In this document: positions 1 through 8,150 of the stretch, one piece after another
Layout: the number at the start of each line of letters is the position of its first letter
Position numbering within the stretch: the first letter of the stretch is position 1
DNA from: JACCTU01 sp963788055
Lineage (GTDB): Bacteria; Actinomycetota; Thermoleophilia; Gaiellales; Gaiellaceae
Reading direction: 5' to 3'
Length of the DNA stretch: 64,000 nt
Assembly (NCBI GenBank): GCA_963788055.1
Contig: CAWBFA010000002.1
Coordinates: forward strand, 248,001 to 312,000
Made by a program: the position numbers and the translations under genes
Notes under the pieces: model-generated
What the model was told of the DNA's origin: nothing
Databases searched by the model: none
What the model saw: only the letters and a program-made list of their open reading frames with translations

Positions 1-400
1 CGTGCGCGCTCGTCCAGCGTGCGACGAGCTGCGGCGCGCCGATTTCGGCGTGGCGGATCACGATCACGTCCGGGTCGTACGCGCCGAAGGTGATCGCGGT
101 GTCCTTGAGCGACTCCCCCTTGTCGACCGACGAGCCGGCCGCCTTGAAGGACATCGTGTCGGCGGAGAGCCGCTTGGCCGCGAGCTCGAAGCTCGAGCTC
201 GTCCGCGTCGACGACTCGAAGAAGAGGTTCAGCACCAGCCGCCCGCGGAGCGTCGGCAGCTTCTTCATCTCGCGCTCGAGCGAGCGCTCGAAGCTTCGCG
301 CCGTGCCGAGCAGCCGCTCGACGTCGTCGCGCGTCAGGTCCCCGATGGAAAGCAGGTGGCGACGCGGCGGCGTCTTCGGGGGGAGGAAGTCCTCCCGCAT
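1..400 (-). CDS. pyrB: Aspartate carbamoyltransferase, 5' part
   Basis: N-terminal 133 residues of the catalytic chain that joins carbamoyl phosphate and L-aspartate in pyrimidine synthesis; the rest lies beyond the left edge. Seen: the carbamoyl-phosphate loop FFESSTRTRS (residues about 60-69) and the loop DKGESLKD (about 93-100), both hallmarks of the family. ATG at 400 is taken as start; GTG at 403 directly before it is an alternative. It begins 10 bp after the pyrR stop, so it is almost certainly cotranscribed with pyrR and shares its regulated leader. Confidence 0.95.
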   Translation of the reverse strand, partial: MREDFLPPKTPPRRHLLSIGDLTRDDVERLLGTARSFERSLEREMKKLPTLRGRLVLNLFFESSTRTSSSFELAAKRLSADTMSFKAAGSSVDKGESLKDTAITFGAYDPDVIVIRHAEIGAPQLVARWTSAH

Positions 401-410
401 CACTTTCAGC

Positions 411-1007
411 TCAGCCAAGGGGCTCCTCCTCCTCTTCGGGCGTCGGGACGAGCAGGACACGGTCGAGCTCGTCGACCTCGAGCAGCTGCACCTGGATGTG
501 CTCGCCACGGGAGGTCGGGAGGTTCTTGCCGACGTAGTCGGGGCGGATCGGCAGCTCGCGATGACCGCGGTCGACGAGGCAGGCGAGCTGGACGCGCTCG
601 GGGCGGCCGTAGTCGAAGAGCGCCTCGATCGCGGCGCGGATCGTGCGGCCCGTGTAGAGGACGTCGTCGACGAGCACGCAGGTCATCCCCTCGAGCGGGA
701 AGTCGAGCGTCGTCGCGCGGACGAGTGGCTGCGCGTGCAGCGGTGCCTCGCCGCCCCGCACCTGGACGTCGTCGCGGTAGAAGGTGATGTCGAGCGACCC
801 GAGCTCCACCTCGTCGCCCGCGCGCTCCGCGATCAGGCGGCGAAGGCGCTGCGCGAGCGGGACGCCGCGCGTGTGAATCCCGACGAGCGCGAGCCGGTCG
901 AGCTCCGGGTTCGCCTCGATCAACTCGTGCGCGATGCGAGAGAGCGTGCGAGAGATCGCCTCGCCGTCGAGCAAAACCTTCTCGGTCGAGACGCGTGCAG
1001 CAGCCAT
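411..1007 (-). CDS. pyrR: Bifunctional pyr regulator / uracil phosphoribosyltransferase
   Basis: 198 aa, usual length for PyrR. The PRPP-binding motif VLVDDVLYTGRT is at residues 111-122. The family binds pyr mRNA when UMP is high and has weak uracil phosphoribosyltransferase activity. First gene of a pyrR-pyrB unit. The ATG at 1007 is preceded by AAGGAG (7 nt spacing), and that Shine-Dalgarno directly abuts a PyrR-binding-loop consensus (1022-1039), which indicates autoregulation at translation initiation. Identification is firm; the mode of control is inferred. Confidence 0.96.
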   Translation of the reverse strand: MAAARVSTEKVLLDGEAISRTLSRIAHELIEANPELDRLALVGIHTRGVPLAQRLRRLIAERAGDEVELGSLDITFYRDDVQVRGGEAPLHAQPLVRATTLDFPLEGMTCVLVDDVLYTGRTIRAAIEALFDYGRPERVQLACLVDRGHRELPIRPDYVGKNLPTSRGEHIQVQLLEVDELDRVLLVPTPEEEEEPLG

Positions 1008-1021
1008 TCCGCAACTCCTTT

Positions 1022-1039
1022 CCGGCCTCGCTGGACCGG
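1022..1039 (-). promoter_or_regulatory. PyrR-binding hairpin over pyrR ribosome site
   Basis: The minus strand reads CCGGTCCAGCGAGGCCGG. Its core GGTCCAGCGAGGCC fits the PyrR loop consensus ARUCCNGNGAGGYU except that the outermost A-U pair is G-C. CCGG/CCGG closes the hairpin. The pyrR Shine-Dalgarno follows within a few nt and no terminator lies between, so PyrR binding should block ribosome access, as described for mycobacteria, rather than attenuate transcription. The rest of 1040-1351 shows one further small hairpin (CGAAAG/CTTTCG, about 1109-1126) and nothing else I can assign. Confidence 0.75.
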
Positions 1040-1351
1040 GTTAAAGGGGTCGGTGTCCGCGAGAACGTACCCCAACGGCCGGACGGAGTGTGGTGAACGA
1101 CGGCTCAACGAAAGATCCCCCTTTCGGTCCCAACCGGCGCCTCGCGATGCCGTCTGAACGTTCACTGTGGCGCGCTGGGGATTCGATCTGACGGAGCCGC
1201 ACCGTCGGCTGCCCGAGTCGAGCCACCCGAAGAGCGTCCGCCGCGCGAAGAAGAAGCCGCCGCGCTGGTTGACGCTCAAGCTCTCGTCGAGAGAGCGCCG
1301 GGCCGCCTGAACCGCCGCCACGGTCCGCCCGACCACGCATCATGGGCGGCC

Positions 1352-3278
1352 GTGAGGCGGATCCCGGCCTGGAGCGTGCTCGCCGCACTGGTTGCGGTCT
1401 CGACGATCGTGCGGGCGTGGGCCGCCCTGCGCATCCCGACGCCGTGGATCGCGGCCGACGAGATGATCTATGCGGAACTCGGTCGGAGCCTCTGGGAAAC
1501 CGGGCACATGTCGATCCTCGGGGCGGATACGGCGTTCTACAGCCTCGTCCACCCCGCGCTGATCGGACTGCCCCTCGCGCTCTTCGACACCGAACACGGC
1601 TACGACGTTGCTCGGGTCGATCCAGGCGCTCGTGATGTCGCTGGCAGCGGTGCCGGTGTTCGCGTGGGGCCGGCACCTCATGTCGGAGCGCTGGGCTCTC
1701 GTCGCGGCGGCGCTCACGCTCTGCATCCCAGGTCTCGCGTACTCCGGCCTGCTGATGACCGAGACCATCTTCTATCCGCTTGTCGTGCTCTCGGCGTGGC
1801 TCGCCGCACGTGCGCTGGCCGAGCCGACGCGCCTCGGGCAGGCTCTCCTCGTCGGAACGGTCGCTGTGACGATCCTGACTCGGCTCCAGGGCGTCGTGCT
1901 CGTTCCGTCGTTCGTGCTCGCGGTCGCGCTCTACGCCGCCGCCGGCCGAACGACCGCGCCGCTGGTGCGGCTTTGGCCCGCGCTCGCTGGGCTGGCGGTG
2001 CTGGGAGCGGCGGTGCTCGCCGCCGGCCTCGGCGCCTACGAGCCTGCCGGAACGGTCAGCTACGGGCTCGGGGATGCGCTCCGGTTCGGCCTGTACCACG
2101 CCGCCGATCTCGTGCTCCTCGTCGGCGTCGTTCCCGCCTGCGCAGTCGTGGCGCTCGCGCTCACCCGTCCGGAGGCGCCCGCGGTTCGGGCGTACCTCGC
2201 CGTGACGTTCGCGTTCACGCTGGGCTTCGTGGCGCAGGTCGGTCTGTTCGCGTCGCGCTACGTCGGCCGCCTCGCGGAGAGAGACCTGATCGGGTTGGCG
2301 CCGCTCCTGTTTCTCGGCCTCGGCCTGTGGCTCGACCGCGGTGCGCCACGCTCGCGCCTGTCCGCGTCGCTCGTCGCGCTCGGAACCGCCGGGCTCGTGC
2401 TCGTGCTGCCGCTCGGGCGCCTCGTGCACAAGGCTGCGCTGCCCGACGCGTTCATGCTCGTGCCCGTCTGGCGGCTGGGCCACTACGAGCTCGTCGTCTG
2501 GAGCTTCGCCGTGGTTGCCGCACTCGCGTTCGTCCTCCTCCCCAGGCGCGCGCTCGCCGTGGTGCCGTTCGTCCTCGCCGCGGTCTTCGTAGGGTCGTCC
2601 GTGGTGGTTTCGCGCTTCGTCGCCGACGAGGCCTCGACGCTGAAGACGTCCTTCTTCGCGGACGCGCAGCCCACGTGGGTCGACGACTCCGTCGACGGCG
2701 ACGTGGCGTACTTCTACGACGGCGAGCCCCACTGGAATGCGGTCTGGAGCTACGTGTTCTGGAACCAGTCGATCCGGCGCGTCTACGTGCTCGAGGGCGC
2801 CAAGCGCGTGCCGGGCCCGCTTCCGCAGACGCGGGTCGAGCCGTTCCCCTTCGGCGAGCTCGCCGAGGACTCGCCTCCCTATCTCGTCGGCTCCACCGCG
2901 TACTCGTTCGTGGGCGAGCCGCTCACATCGGTCGACCAGAGCGGGCTCATCCAACGGGGCCTCGTGCTCTGGCGAACCGGGACGCCGCTGCGCCTCGGAA
3001 GCGTGCTGACAGGTGTTCAGGGAAGCGGAGACATCTACGGCCCCGCGTCGCTGACCGCGTACGGCTGCGACGGAGGCCGTTTCGAGCTCACCCTGATCGC
3101 GAAGGGCTCGCCCGTCACCGTCCGGCTCGACAGCGGTGACGTGCGGCTCGAGCGCACGCTCGCACCGCAGGAGATCTGGCGGCCGGCGGTTCCGGTGACG
3201 GAACCGTCCGAAGTCTGTTCGCTCAGCCTGACACCGAGCGGGCTCGTCGGCTCGACGCGCTTCGAGTTCGTCCGCTAG
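1352..3278 (+). pseudogene. GT39-like membrane glycosyltransferase, frameshifted
   Basis: Reading starts at GTG 1352 (RRIPAWSVLAALVAVSTIVRA) and is clear to about 1606, where the homologous frame shifts by one base (YDV then LGSIQALVMS from 1608) and runs to 3278; joined length is about 640 aa. The N-terminal hydrophobic segment followed by an acidic ADE motif in the first loop, many membrane spans and a non-membrane C-terminal region resemble dolichyl-phosphate-mannose/ArnT-type (GT39/GT83) transferases that glycosylate lipids or proteins at the outer membrane face. A single missing base near 1607 would restore the frame, so this may be a sequencing error. Its stop overlaps the convergent protease gene stop (CTAG). 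Confidence 0.7.
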
Positions 3279-4387
3279 CGACGGCCCCGGCCCGACTCCA
3301 CTGCGCGAGCGAGGTCGTCGAGCGAGATCAAGCCGGCGAGGTGTCCGTCGTCGATGACGAGGCCACGGCCGAGCCCGCCGCTGAGCGAGCCGGCCGCCTG
3401 CTCGAGCGTTTCGTCACTCGCGAGCACCGGGATGACCGCGACCGGGAGCATGCTCTCGCGCACGGTGTGGGTATCCCACTCGCTGCGAGGCACGTCGGAG
3501 ACCAAGCGAAACGGGAGCAGGCCGACCGGGCGGCCACCTTCGACGACCGGATAGGCGTCCTGCCGGTCGGTCCAGGCGATGCCGTCCATCAGCTCGCCGA
3601 TCGTCTGGTCGGGCGAGACGGTCGTCGGCGAGCGAACCATCAGGTCGCGGACGCGCAGCCCCGCGAGCTTGCCGTACACCTGCCCGTACCGCGCCTCCTC
3701 GGTGGCCGCGCCGAACAGGAACCAGCCGAGGAGCGCGAGCCAGAGGCCATTCGTCGCGAGCTCCGAGAAGAAGAAGAGCGCGACCCCGCCCGCGATCATG
3801 AGGGCGCCGAACCCGCGGCCGATCGCCGCGGCGACCCGCGTGGCCCACGCGAAGTCGCCGCGCAGGCCCCACAGCGCTGAGCGGAGGACACGCCCGCCGT
3901 CGAGCGGGAGCGCAGGCAGCAGGTTGAAGACGAGAAGCGCGAGGTTGATGTAGCCGAGCCAGGCCGCGATTCCGTCGACCTCTTGGACGCCGGTGATCGC
4001 CAACGCGAGCCCGACGAACCCCGCGCCCAGCACGAGCGAAACAAGCGGCCCCGCGATCCCGATGCGGAACTCGGCACCCGCCGAAGGGAACATGCCACGA
4101 AACTGCGCGACGCCGCCGAAGAGCCAGAGCGTGATGCCTTCGATCTCCATCCCTTCGCGCCTCGCCTGAAGTGCATGGCCGAGCTCGTGCAGCAGCAACG
4201 ACGTGAAGAAGAGCACCGACGCGGCAATCGCCATCGCGACGTACGTGCCGTCGCCGAGTCCGGGGTTCTGATCGGGGAAGACGGTCGCGGCGAGCGACCA
4301 GGTGATCAGGCCGAAGACCACGAGCCAGCTCCAGTGGATGCCGACGCGGATGCCCGCGACCCGGAAGAGCGTGACGCTCGAGGTCAT
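3275..4387 (-). CDS. Site-2-type M50 metalloprotease with CBS pair
   Basis: 370 aa membrane protease. Zinc motif HELGH is at residues 67-71 and the second ligand motif NLLPALPLDGGRV at 155-167; several hydrophobic segments surround them. About residues 235-370 form two CBS repeats, typically ligand-sensing. Such Rip/SpoIVFB-like enzymes cut membrane-embedded substrates; the substrate here is unknown. ATG 4387 is chosen because it overlaps the upstream methyltransferase stop as ATGA; an upstream ATG at 4414 would add nine Arg-rich residues. Last gene of a tightly overlapping minus-strand cluster. Confidence 0.9.
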   Translation of the reverse strand: MTSSVTLFRVAGIRVGIHWSWLVVFGLITWSLAATVFPDQNPGLGDGTYVAMAIAASVLFFTSLLLHELGHALQARREGMEIEGITLWLFGGVAQFRGMFPSAGAEFRIGIAGPLVSLVLGAGFVGLALAITGVQEVDGIAAWLGYINLALLVFNLLPALPLDGGRVLRSALWGLRGDFAWATRVAAAIGRGFGALMIAGGVALFFFSELATNGLWLALLGWFLFGAATEEARYGQVYGKLAGLRVRDLMVRSPTTVSPDQTIGELMDGIAWTDRQDAYPVVEGGRPVGLLPFRLVSDVPRSEWDTHTVRESMLPVAVIPVLASDETLEQAAGSLSGGLGRGLVIDDGHLAGLISLDDLARAVESGRGRR

Positions 4388-5133
4388 GCCGCGCTCCCGA
4401 CCGCGACGAGCCAACGCAGGTCGTACACCACGGTGTCGGGAAGCATTCGCTCGGCTTCCGCGAGCCCGGCTTCGACCTCGCCCTCCTCGATCAGGTCGAA
4501 CGTGGAGATGTGACGCTCGCGCATGCGTAGCAACGCGTCCTCACGTGAGAGCGTCGCGCGCTGGTCGAGGCGGAACGTCTCCACGCCGTCGAAGCCGGCC
4601 GACTGAAGCTCTGCGACGAGGTCCTCCCGTGTCGGGAAGCGCGCGCGGTCGACGCGCTCGAGCGACGGGATGTAGCGGCTCAGCCAGAAGTCGTCGAAGT
4701 GCGACTCGTCGAAGCTGACGACCGCGACCCGTCCGTCGTCTCCGAGCACGCGCCGCGCTTCGGCGAGTGCGGCGGGGTGGTCCACCAGGTGCAGCACGAG
4801 CCACAGCACTGCGCGCTCGAACCAGCCGTCCCTGAACGGAAGCGACTCGGCCCGTGCCTGCTTGAAGGCGATGCCGTCAAGTTTCTCCTTGGCAACCGCC
4901 AGCATCTCCGGTGACGCGTCGACGCCCCAGACTCGTGCGCGCGCCCGCTCGACGAGGGCGGCGCTCAAGCGCCCGGTGCCGCAGCCGATGTCGAGGACGC
5001 GGCGACCGCGGAGGTCGGCCTCCCGCTCGACGAGCTCGTAGACCTCCCACCAGTTGTCGTCGACGGGCCGGACCGCGTCGTAGCGCTCGGCGAGCCGCCC
5101 GAAGTCGACCCTAGAGCCCGGCGACGGGCTCAT
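4384..5133 (-). CDS. Class I SAM-dependent methyltransferase
   Basis: 249 aa. SAM-binding motif I VLDIGCGTGRL at residues 46-56, acidic end of strand 2 at GVDAS, and a post-I/II region typical of UbiE/Coq5-like (Methyltransf_11/25) enzymes. Substrate unknown; closest general type is a small-molecule C- or O-methyltransferase. Overlaps the DUF2007 gene by 23 bp upstream and the M50 protease by 4 bp (ATGA) downstream, implying translational coupling. Confidence 0.88.
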   Translation of the reverse strand: MSPSPGSRVDFGRLAERYDAVRPVDDNWWEVYELVEREADLRGRRVLDIGCGTGRLSAALVERARARVWGVDASPEMLAVAKEKLDGIAFKQARAESLPFRDGWFERAVLWLVLHLVDHPAALAEARRVLGDDGRVAVVSFDESHFDDFWLSRYIPSLERVDRARFPTREDLVAELQSAGFDGVETFRLDQRATLSREDALLRMRERHISTFDLIEEGEVEAGLAEAERMLPDTVVYDLRWLVAVGSAA

Positions 5134-5323
5134 CGGGCTCGGTCATCGCCTCGATCGCGTCCTGCGCGAGGTCGACCGACCCCTCCGGTACGAGCACGGC
5201 GAGTGCATCCGCGTCCTCTTCCGATCGGAGCTCGGACTCGATCCCCGCCTCGTTGAGGATCGCCTGGATCTCCTCCGCCTCGGTGACGTCGCCGGCGACC
5301 GCCACCTGCACCATGCTGGTCAT
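5111..5323 (-). CDS. DUF2007-type small signal-transducing protein
   Basis: 70 aa. The pattern VQVAVAGDVTEAEEIQAILN, then a short acidic stretch and ALAVLVPEGSVDLAQDAIEA, matches the ferredoxin-like DUF2007 fold (putative prokaryotic signal-transducing protein). Molecular role unknown. ATG 5323 overlaps the RNase Z stop (ATGA); ATG 5314 is an alternative. Coupled to RNase Z upstream and the methyltransferase downstream. Confidence 0.75.
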   Translation of the reverse strand: MTSMVQVAVAGDVTEAEEIQAILNEAGIESELRSEEDADALAVLVPEGSVDLAQDAIEAMTEPDEPVAGL

Positions 5324-6309
5324 CGCTTCTCCTCGTCCGAAGGTGCGGAGTCTACGCGCCGGCCGGAAACGCCTCCCTTGATCAGCCGCGGCGCGCCGCG
5401 CTCGGCAAACGGGACCTCCACCACGTCGAAGTCGCGCGGGACAACGGTCTCCGGGAAGATGGCGCGGGCCTCCTCGGCGATCTCCGAGCCGAAGTAGCGG
5501 TTGGAGAGATGCGTCAGGGCGAGGAGCGTGACCCCCGCCTCCCGCGCGACCTCCGCAGCCTGCGTCGCGGTCGAATGGAGCGTCTCCTTTGCCCGCTCGC
5601 GCTCCTCCTCCGCGAACGTCGCCTCGTGGACGAGCACGTCCGCACCCTGCGCCGCCTCGACGACGCTCGGAGCGGGGGCGGTGTCGCCCGCGAGCACCAC
5701 CTTGCGCCCGGAGCGCGCCTCGCCGACCACGGAGTCGGGGGTGATCACACGTCCGTCGGGCAGCGTCACGGCCTCACCCCGCTGAAGCGTGCCGCGCTCC
5801 GGGCCGATCGGGATCCCGAGCGCCTCGGCGGCGTCGGGGTCGAAGCGCCCCGGCCGAGCCTCCTCCACGAGGGCGTAGCCGACGGCGTTGCGGCCGTGAT
5901 TCGGCGCGAACGCCTCGATCCGGTACTCGCCGCGCGGGAGCACGTCCCCCGGCCGGAGCGTGACCAGCTCGTAGGGATAGGTGAGCCGTCCGAAGATCCG
6001 CTTCAGGTCCCCGAAGAGCTCGGAGAGGCCGGGAGGACCGTAAATGGTGATCGGAAGCTCGCGGCCGCGGAGCGCGAACGTCTTGAGCATCCCGGGCAGC
6101 CCCAGGAAGTGGTCCGCGTGAAAGTGGGTGAGGAAGATCTCGCTGAGCTCGACGAGACCGACGGCCGAGCGGAGCATCTGCCTCTGCGTTCCCTCTGCGC
6201 AGTCGAAGAGCAGGCGCTCCCCGCCGCGACGCACGAGCAGCGCGCTCGGCGCGCGTTGTGCCGTCGGCATCGAGCCTGACGTCCCGAAGAAGACGATGTC
6301 GAGATCCAC
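5320..6309 (-). CDS. rnz: Ribonuclease Z
   Basis: 329 aa, usual for short-form tRNase Z, which removes 3' trailers of tRNA precursors. Metallo-beta-lactamase motif HFHADH at residues 62-67, further zinc-ligand regions around LAGDTAP and the C-terminal ALTHLSNRY. ATG 6309. First gene of the four-gene overlapping cluster rnz, DUF2007, methyltransferase, M50 protease. The window has four minus-strand tRNA genes for which this enzyme would be needed if CCA is not encoded. Confidence 0.93.
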   Translation of the reverse strand: MDLDIVFFGTSGSMPTAQRAPSALLVRRGGERLLFDCAEGTQRQMLRSAVGLVELSEIFLTHFHADHFLGLPGMLKTFALRGRELPITIYGPPGLSELFGDLKRIFGRLTYPYELVTLRPGDVLPRGEYRIEAFAPNHGRNAVGYALVEEARPGRFDPDAAEALGIPIGPERGTLQRGEAVTLPDGRVITPDSVVGEARSGRKVVLAGDTAPAPSVVEAAQGADVLVHEATFAEEERERAKETLHSTATQAAEVAREAGVTLLALTHLSNRYFGSEIAEEARAIFPETVVPRDFDVVEVPFAERGAPRLIKGGVSGRRVDSAPSDEEKR

Positions 6310-6350
6310 TAGCTCACGAAAATGCGCCGCACTCTCGTGAGAGGTTATGG

Positions 6351-6590
6351 CTACGGCAGCACGATGCGTGCGCCGGCCGTCAACGGCCGACCTGCAAGAC
6401 CGTTTCGCCGCTCGATCTTCCAGACCCCGCTCCGCGGGTCACCGCCGTAGCGGTCCGCAGCGATCGACCAGAGCGTGTCCCCCGGCTGGACGGTGTAGAC
6501 CTGCTCCGGCGCAGCGGCGGTGGACGCCCGGGCCACGACCGCCCAGGCGACGGCGACGAGGAGCACGAGGACGAGGATTCGAGCGAACAC
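6351..6590 (-). CDS. SOS-controlled LysM protein, YneA/Rv2719c-like
   Basis: 79 aa: N-terminal transmembrane segment (about residues 4-20) then a single LysM domain (31-79; YTVQPGDTLWSIA and a late RIVLP). This is the architecture of the SOS cell-division inhibitors YneA (Bacillus) and Rv2719c (Mycobacterium), which act at the envelope to delay septation after DNA damage. The only usable start is GTG 6590; it lies inside a LexA box and only 8 nt after the -10 element, so the mRNA is probably leaderless. No lexA gene is in the window. Family call is strong from architecture plus promoter; the inhibitory role is inferred. Confidence 0.85.
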   Translation of the reverse strand: MFARILVLVLLVAVAWAVVARASTAAAPEQVYTVQPGDTLWSIAADRYGGDPRSGVWKIERRNGLAGRPLTAGARIVLP

Positions 6591-6627
6591 CTGTTCGTAG
6601 AGTAGGCGAACAGGTGTTCTGTGTCAA
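6584..6627 (-). promoter_or_regulatory. Sigma70 promoter with two LexA (SOS) boxes
   Basis: On the minus strand: -35 TTGACA (6627-6622), 17 bp spacer, -10 TACTCT (6604-6599), 8 nt, GTG start (6590). One LexA-type box (plus strand CGAACAGGTGTTCT, 6607-6620) fills the spacer, and a second, perfect one (CGAACACCTGTTCG, 6584-6597) covers the predicted transcription start and start codon. Both fit the Gram-positive consensus CGAACRNRYGTTCG, and the two cores are reverse complements of each other. Repression by LexA is expected. Confidence 0.88.
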
Positions 6628-6753
6628 GCGGGGGCATCCAGGAGGACGCGACCCAGCCGCGGGGAAAGCGCGTCGCCGTCGCGACCTAAGATTGCCACCT
6701 CCGCGTGCGCAGCCGAGCGAGCGATGACCCGTCGTGGGCCGGGGGTCAGACGC

Positions 6754-8115
6754 CTACCGGACGCGGAGAAACGAGCGCCGGGCCGGGTTCACGGCGGCGA
6801 TCAGCCGCACGGTGCGGGGCCCAGAGAGCCGGAGCGGCAGCGTGCGATGGGCGCGCAGCCGGTAACTGGCCGTCCCGACCGTGACGGAGGCGGCCTCGTC
6901 CGCGGTGACGAGGATCCGGGCCCCGGCGCGGCGCACCTCCGCCCCGACGACCCCCTCGGCGTGCCGCCAGAGCCTCCTCTTCCCCCGACAGCCGCGAGCC
7001 ACAGCGGTCCGCACCGCCCCCCACGCCGGCCGCCGCGATCGGTCCGCGCGCATCAAGGCAGCCTGCCAGCGGTCGAGGTTCGGCTCGTCGACGAGCCCGA
7101 AGAAGAGAAGCTCGCTCACCGACGGGTCGCACGCGACCTTCGCGACGAGCTCGCCGTAGATCTTCGCCTGCGTGCGCTCGTCGGTGGTCCGCACGCTCTC
7201 GCGGCCGAAGTACGAGCGCCGGTTTCGTGCGGGGATGGCGACCTGCCATCCGACTTCGTCGAGCTTGAAGGTCAACGGCCGCTCCTGGAACAGATCGGGC
7301 TCGGCGAACGTCGGCTGCGCGGTCCCGTCGAACGCGTCCCAGATCGCCTGCTTGATCCGGTTCAGGTTCACGATGCCGGCGTTCGGCCATTTGTAGCCCT
7401 TGGCCAGCGGGTCGCGGTCCTTCGCGGGGTACGGGTGGAAGCCGAGCACGTCCATCATCGGCTTGTCTCGGTCGAGCTTCCGGTAGCCGAGCCCGAGGTC
7501 GTGGATGAACTTGACCGGCGAGGTCGAGACGTTCGACGGCGCCTTCGGCATGTCGTTGCCCCGCGGGGAGAGCCCGAGGCCGACGACGGTGATCTCCGGG
7601 TCGACCTCCTTCAGTGCGTCGTAGGAAGCCGCCAGGAAGCGAGCGAACGCGATCCCCGACGCCGGGGTGCCGTCCTTGTTGAACTGCGGCTGCCAGAAGC
7701 GCGTCAGGTTCGGCTCGTTGCCGATGACGTACTCCTTCACCTCCGGATACGTGGACGCGAGGATCCGGAGCCAGTCGGTGAACCGCTCGAGCGCGTCCGG
7801 GTCGTCGGTGATCGCGCGCGCCTTGCCGATGTGGACGCCGAACGACAGGTGGATGCCGAGGGCCTGCGCCTGGGGGATCGCGCGGTCGAAGAAGGCCCTC
7901 TCCGTGATTGCGTCCGGGTTGGCCGGGTCCCAGCTGACCATGATCTTGTTCGCGGTCATCCCCGTCGCCGTGAGCTCGGAGAAGAACCAGGCGCCGCCGT
8001 CGTCGTCGTACTTTCCGTGATCGTCGGACACACCGAAGAGCGGCGTCGCACCCGCGACGGTGGCGAGCGTCAGAGCGCAGGTGACTGCGGCGGCAGCGAC
8101 TAGAGCGGTTTTCAT
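6754..8115 (-). CDS. Secreted GH-A-like glycoside hydrolase
   Basis: 453 aa. Signal peptide about residues 1-23 ending in AGA. The TIM-barrel part has VIGNEPNL (acid/base Glu134) and KLDEVGW (nucleophile Glu287), spaced as in clan GH-A (GH5/GH39-like). The C-terminal 90 or so residues are Arg-rich and probably a beta domain. Substrate cannot be told. ATG 8115 starts the signal peptide; an upstream open stretch only shadows the neighbouring gene. A paralogue is at 41594-43048. Confidence 0.75.
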   Translation of the reverse strand: MKTALVAAAAVTCALTLATVAGATPLFGVSDDHGKYDDDGGAWFFSELTATGMTANKIMVSWDPANPDAITERAFFDRAIPQAQALGIHLSFGVHIGKARAITDDPDALERFTDWLRILASTYPEVKEYVIGNEPNLTRFWQPQFNKDGTPASGIAFARFLAASYDALKEVDPEITVVGLGLSPRGNDMPKAPSNVSTSPVKFIHDLGLGYRKLDRDKPMMDVLGFHPYPAKDRDPLAKGYKWPNAGIVNLNRIKQAIWDAFDGTAQPTFAEPDLFQERPLTFKLDEVGWQVAIPARNRRSYFGRESVRTTDERTQAKIYGELVAKVACDPSVSELLFFGLVDEPNLDRWQAALMRADRSRRPAWGAVRTAVARGCRGKRRLWRHAEGVVGAEVRRAGARILVTADEAASVTVGTASYRLRAHRTLPLRLSGPRTVRLIAAVNPARRSFLRVR

Positions 8116-8150
8116 CTCGCTATGGCTGTCGACGCAGCCGGCGCGGCAGT

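Noticed and set aside
1041..2954. Long minus-strand ORF (637 codons) opposite the glycosyltransferase
   Set aside because: Composition is Arg/His/Glu-rich antisense shadow typical of high-GC DNA; the plus strand has clear membrane-protein character.
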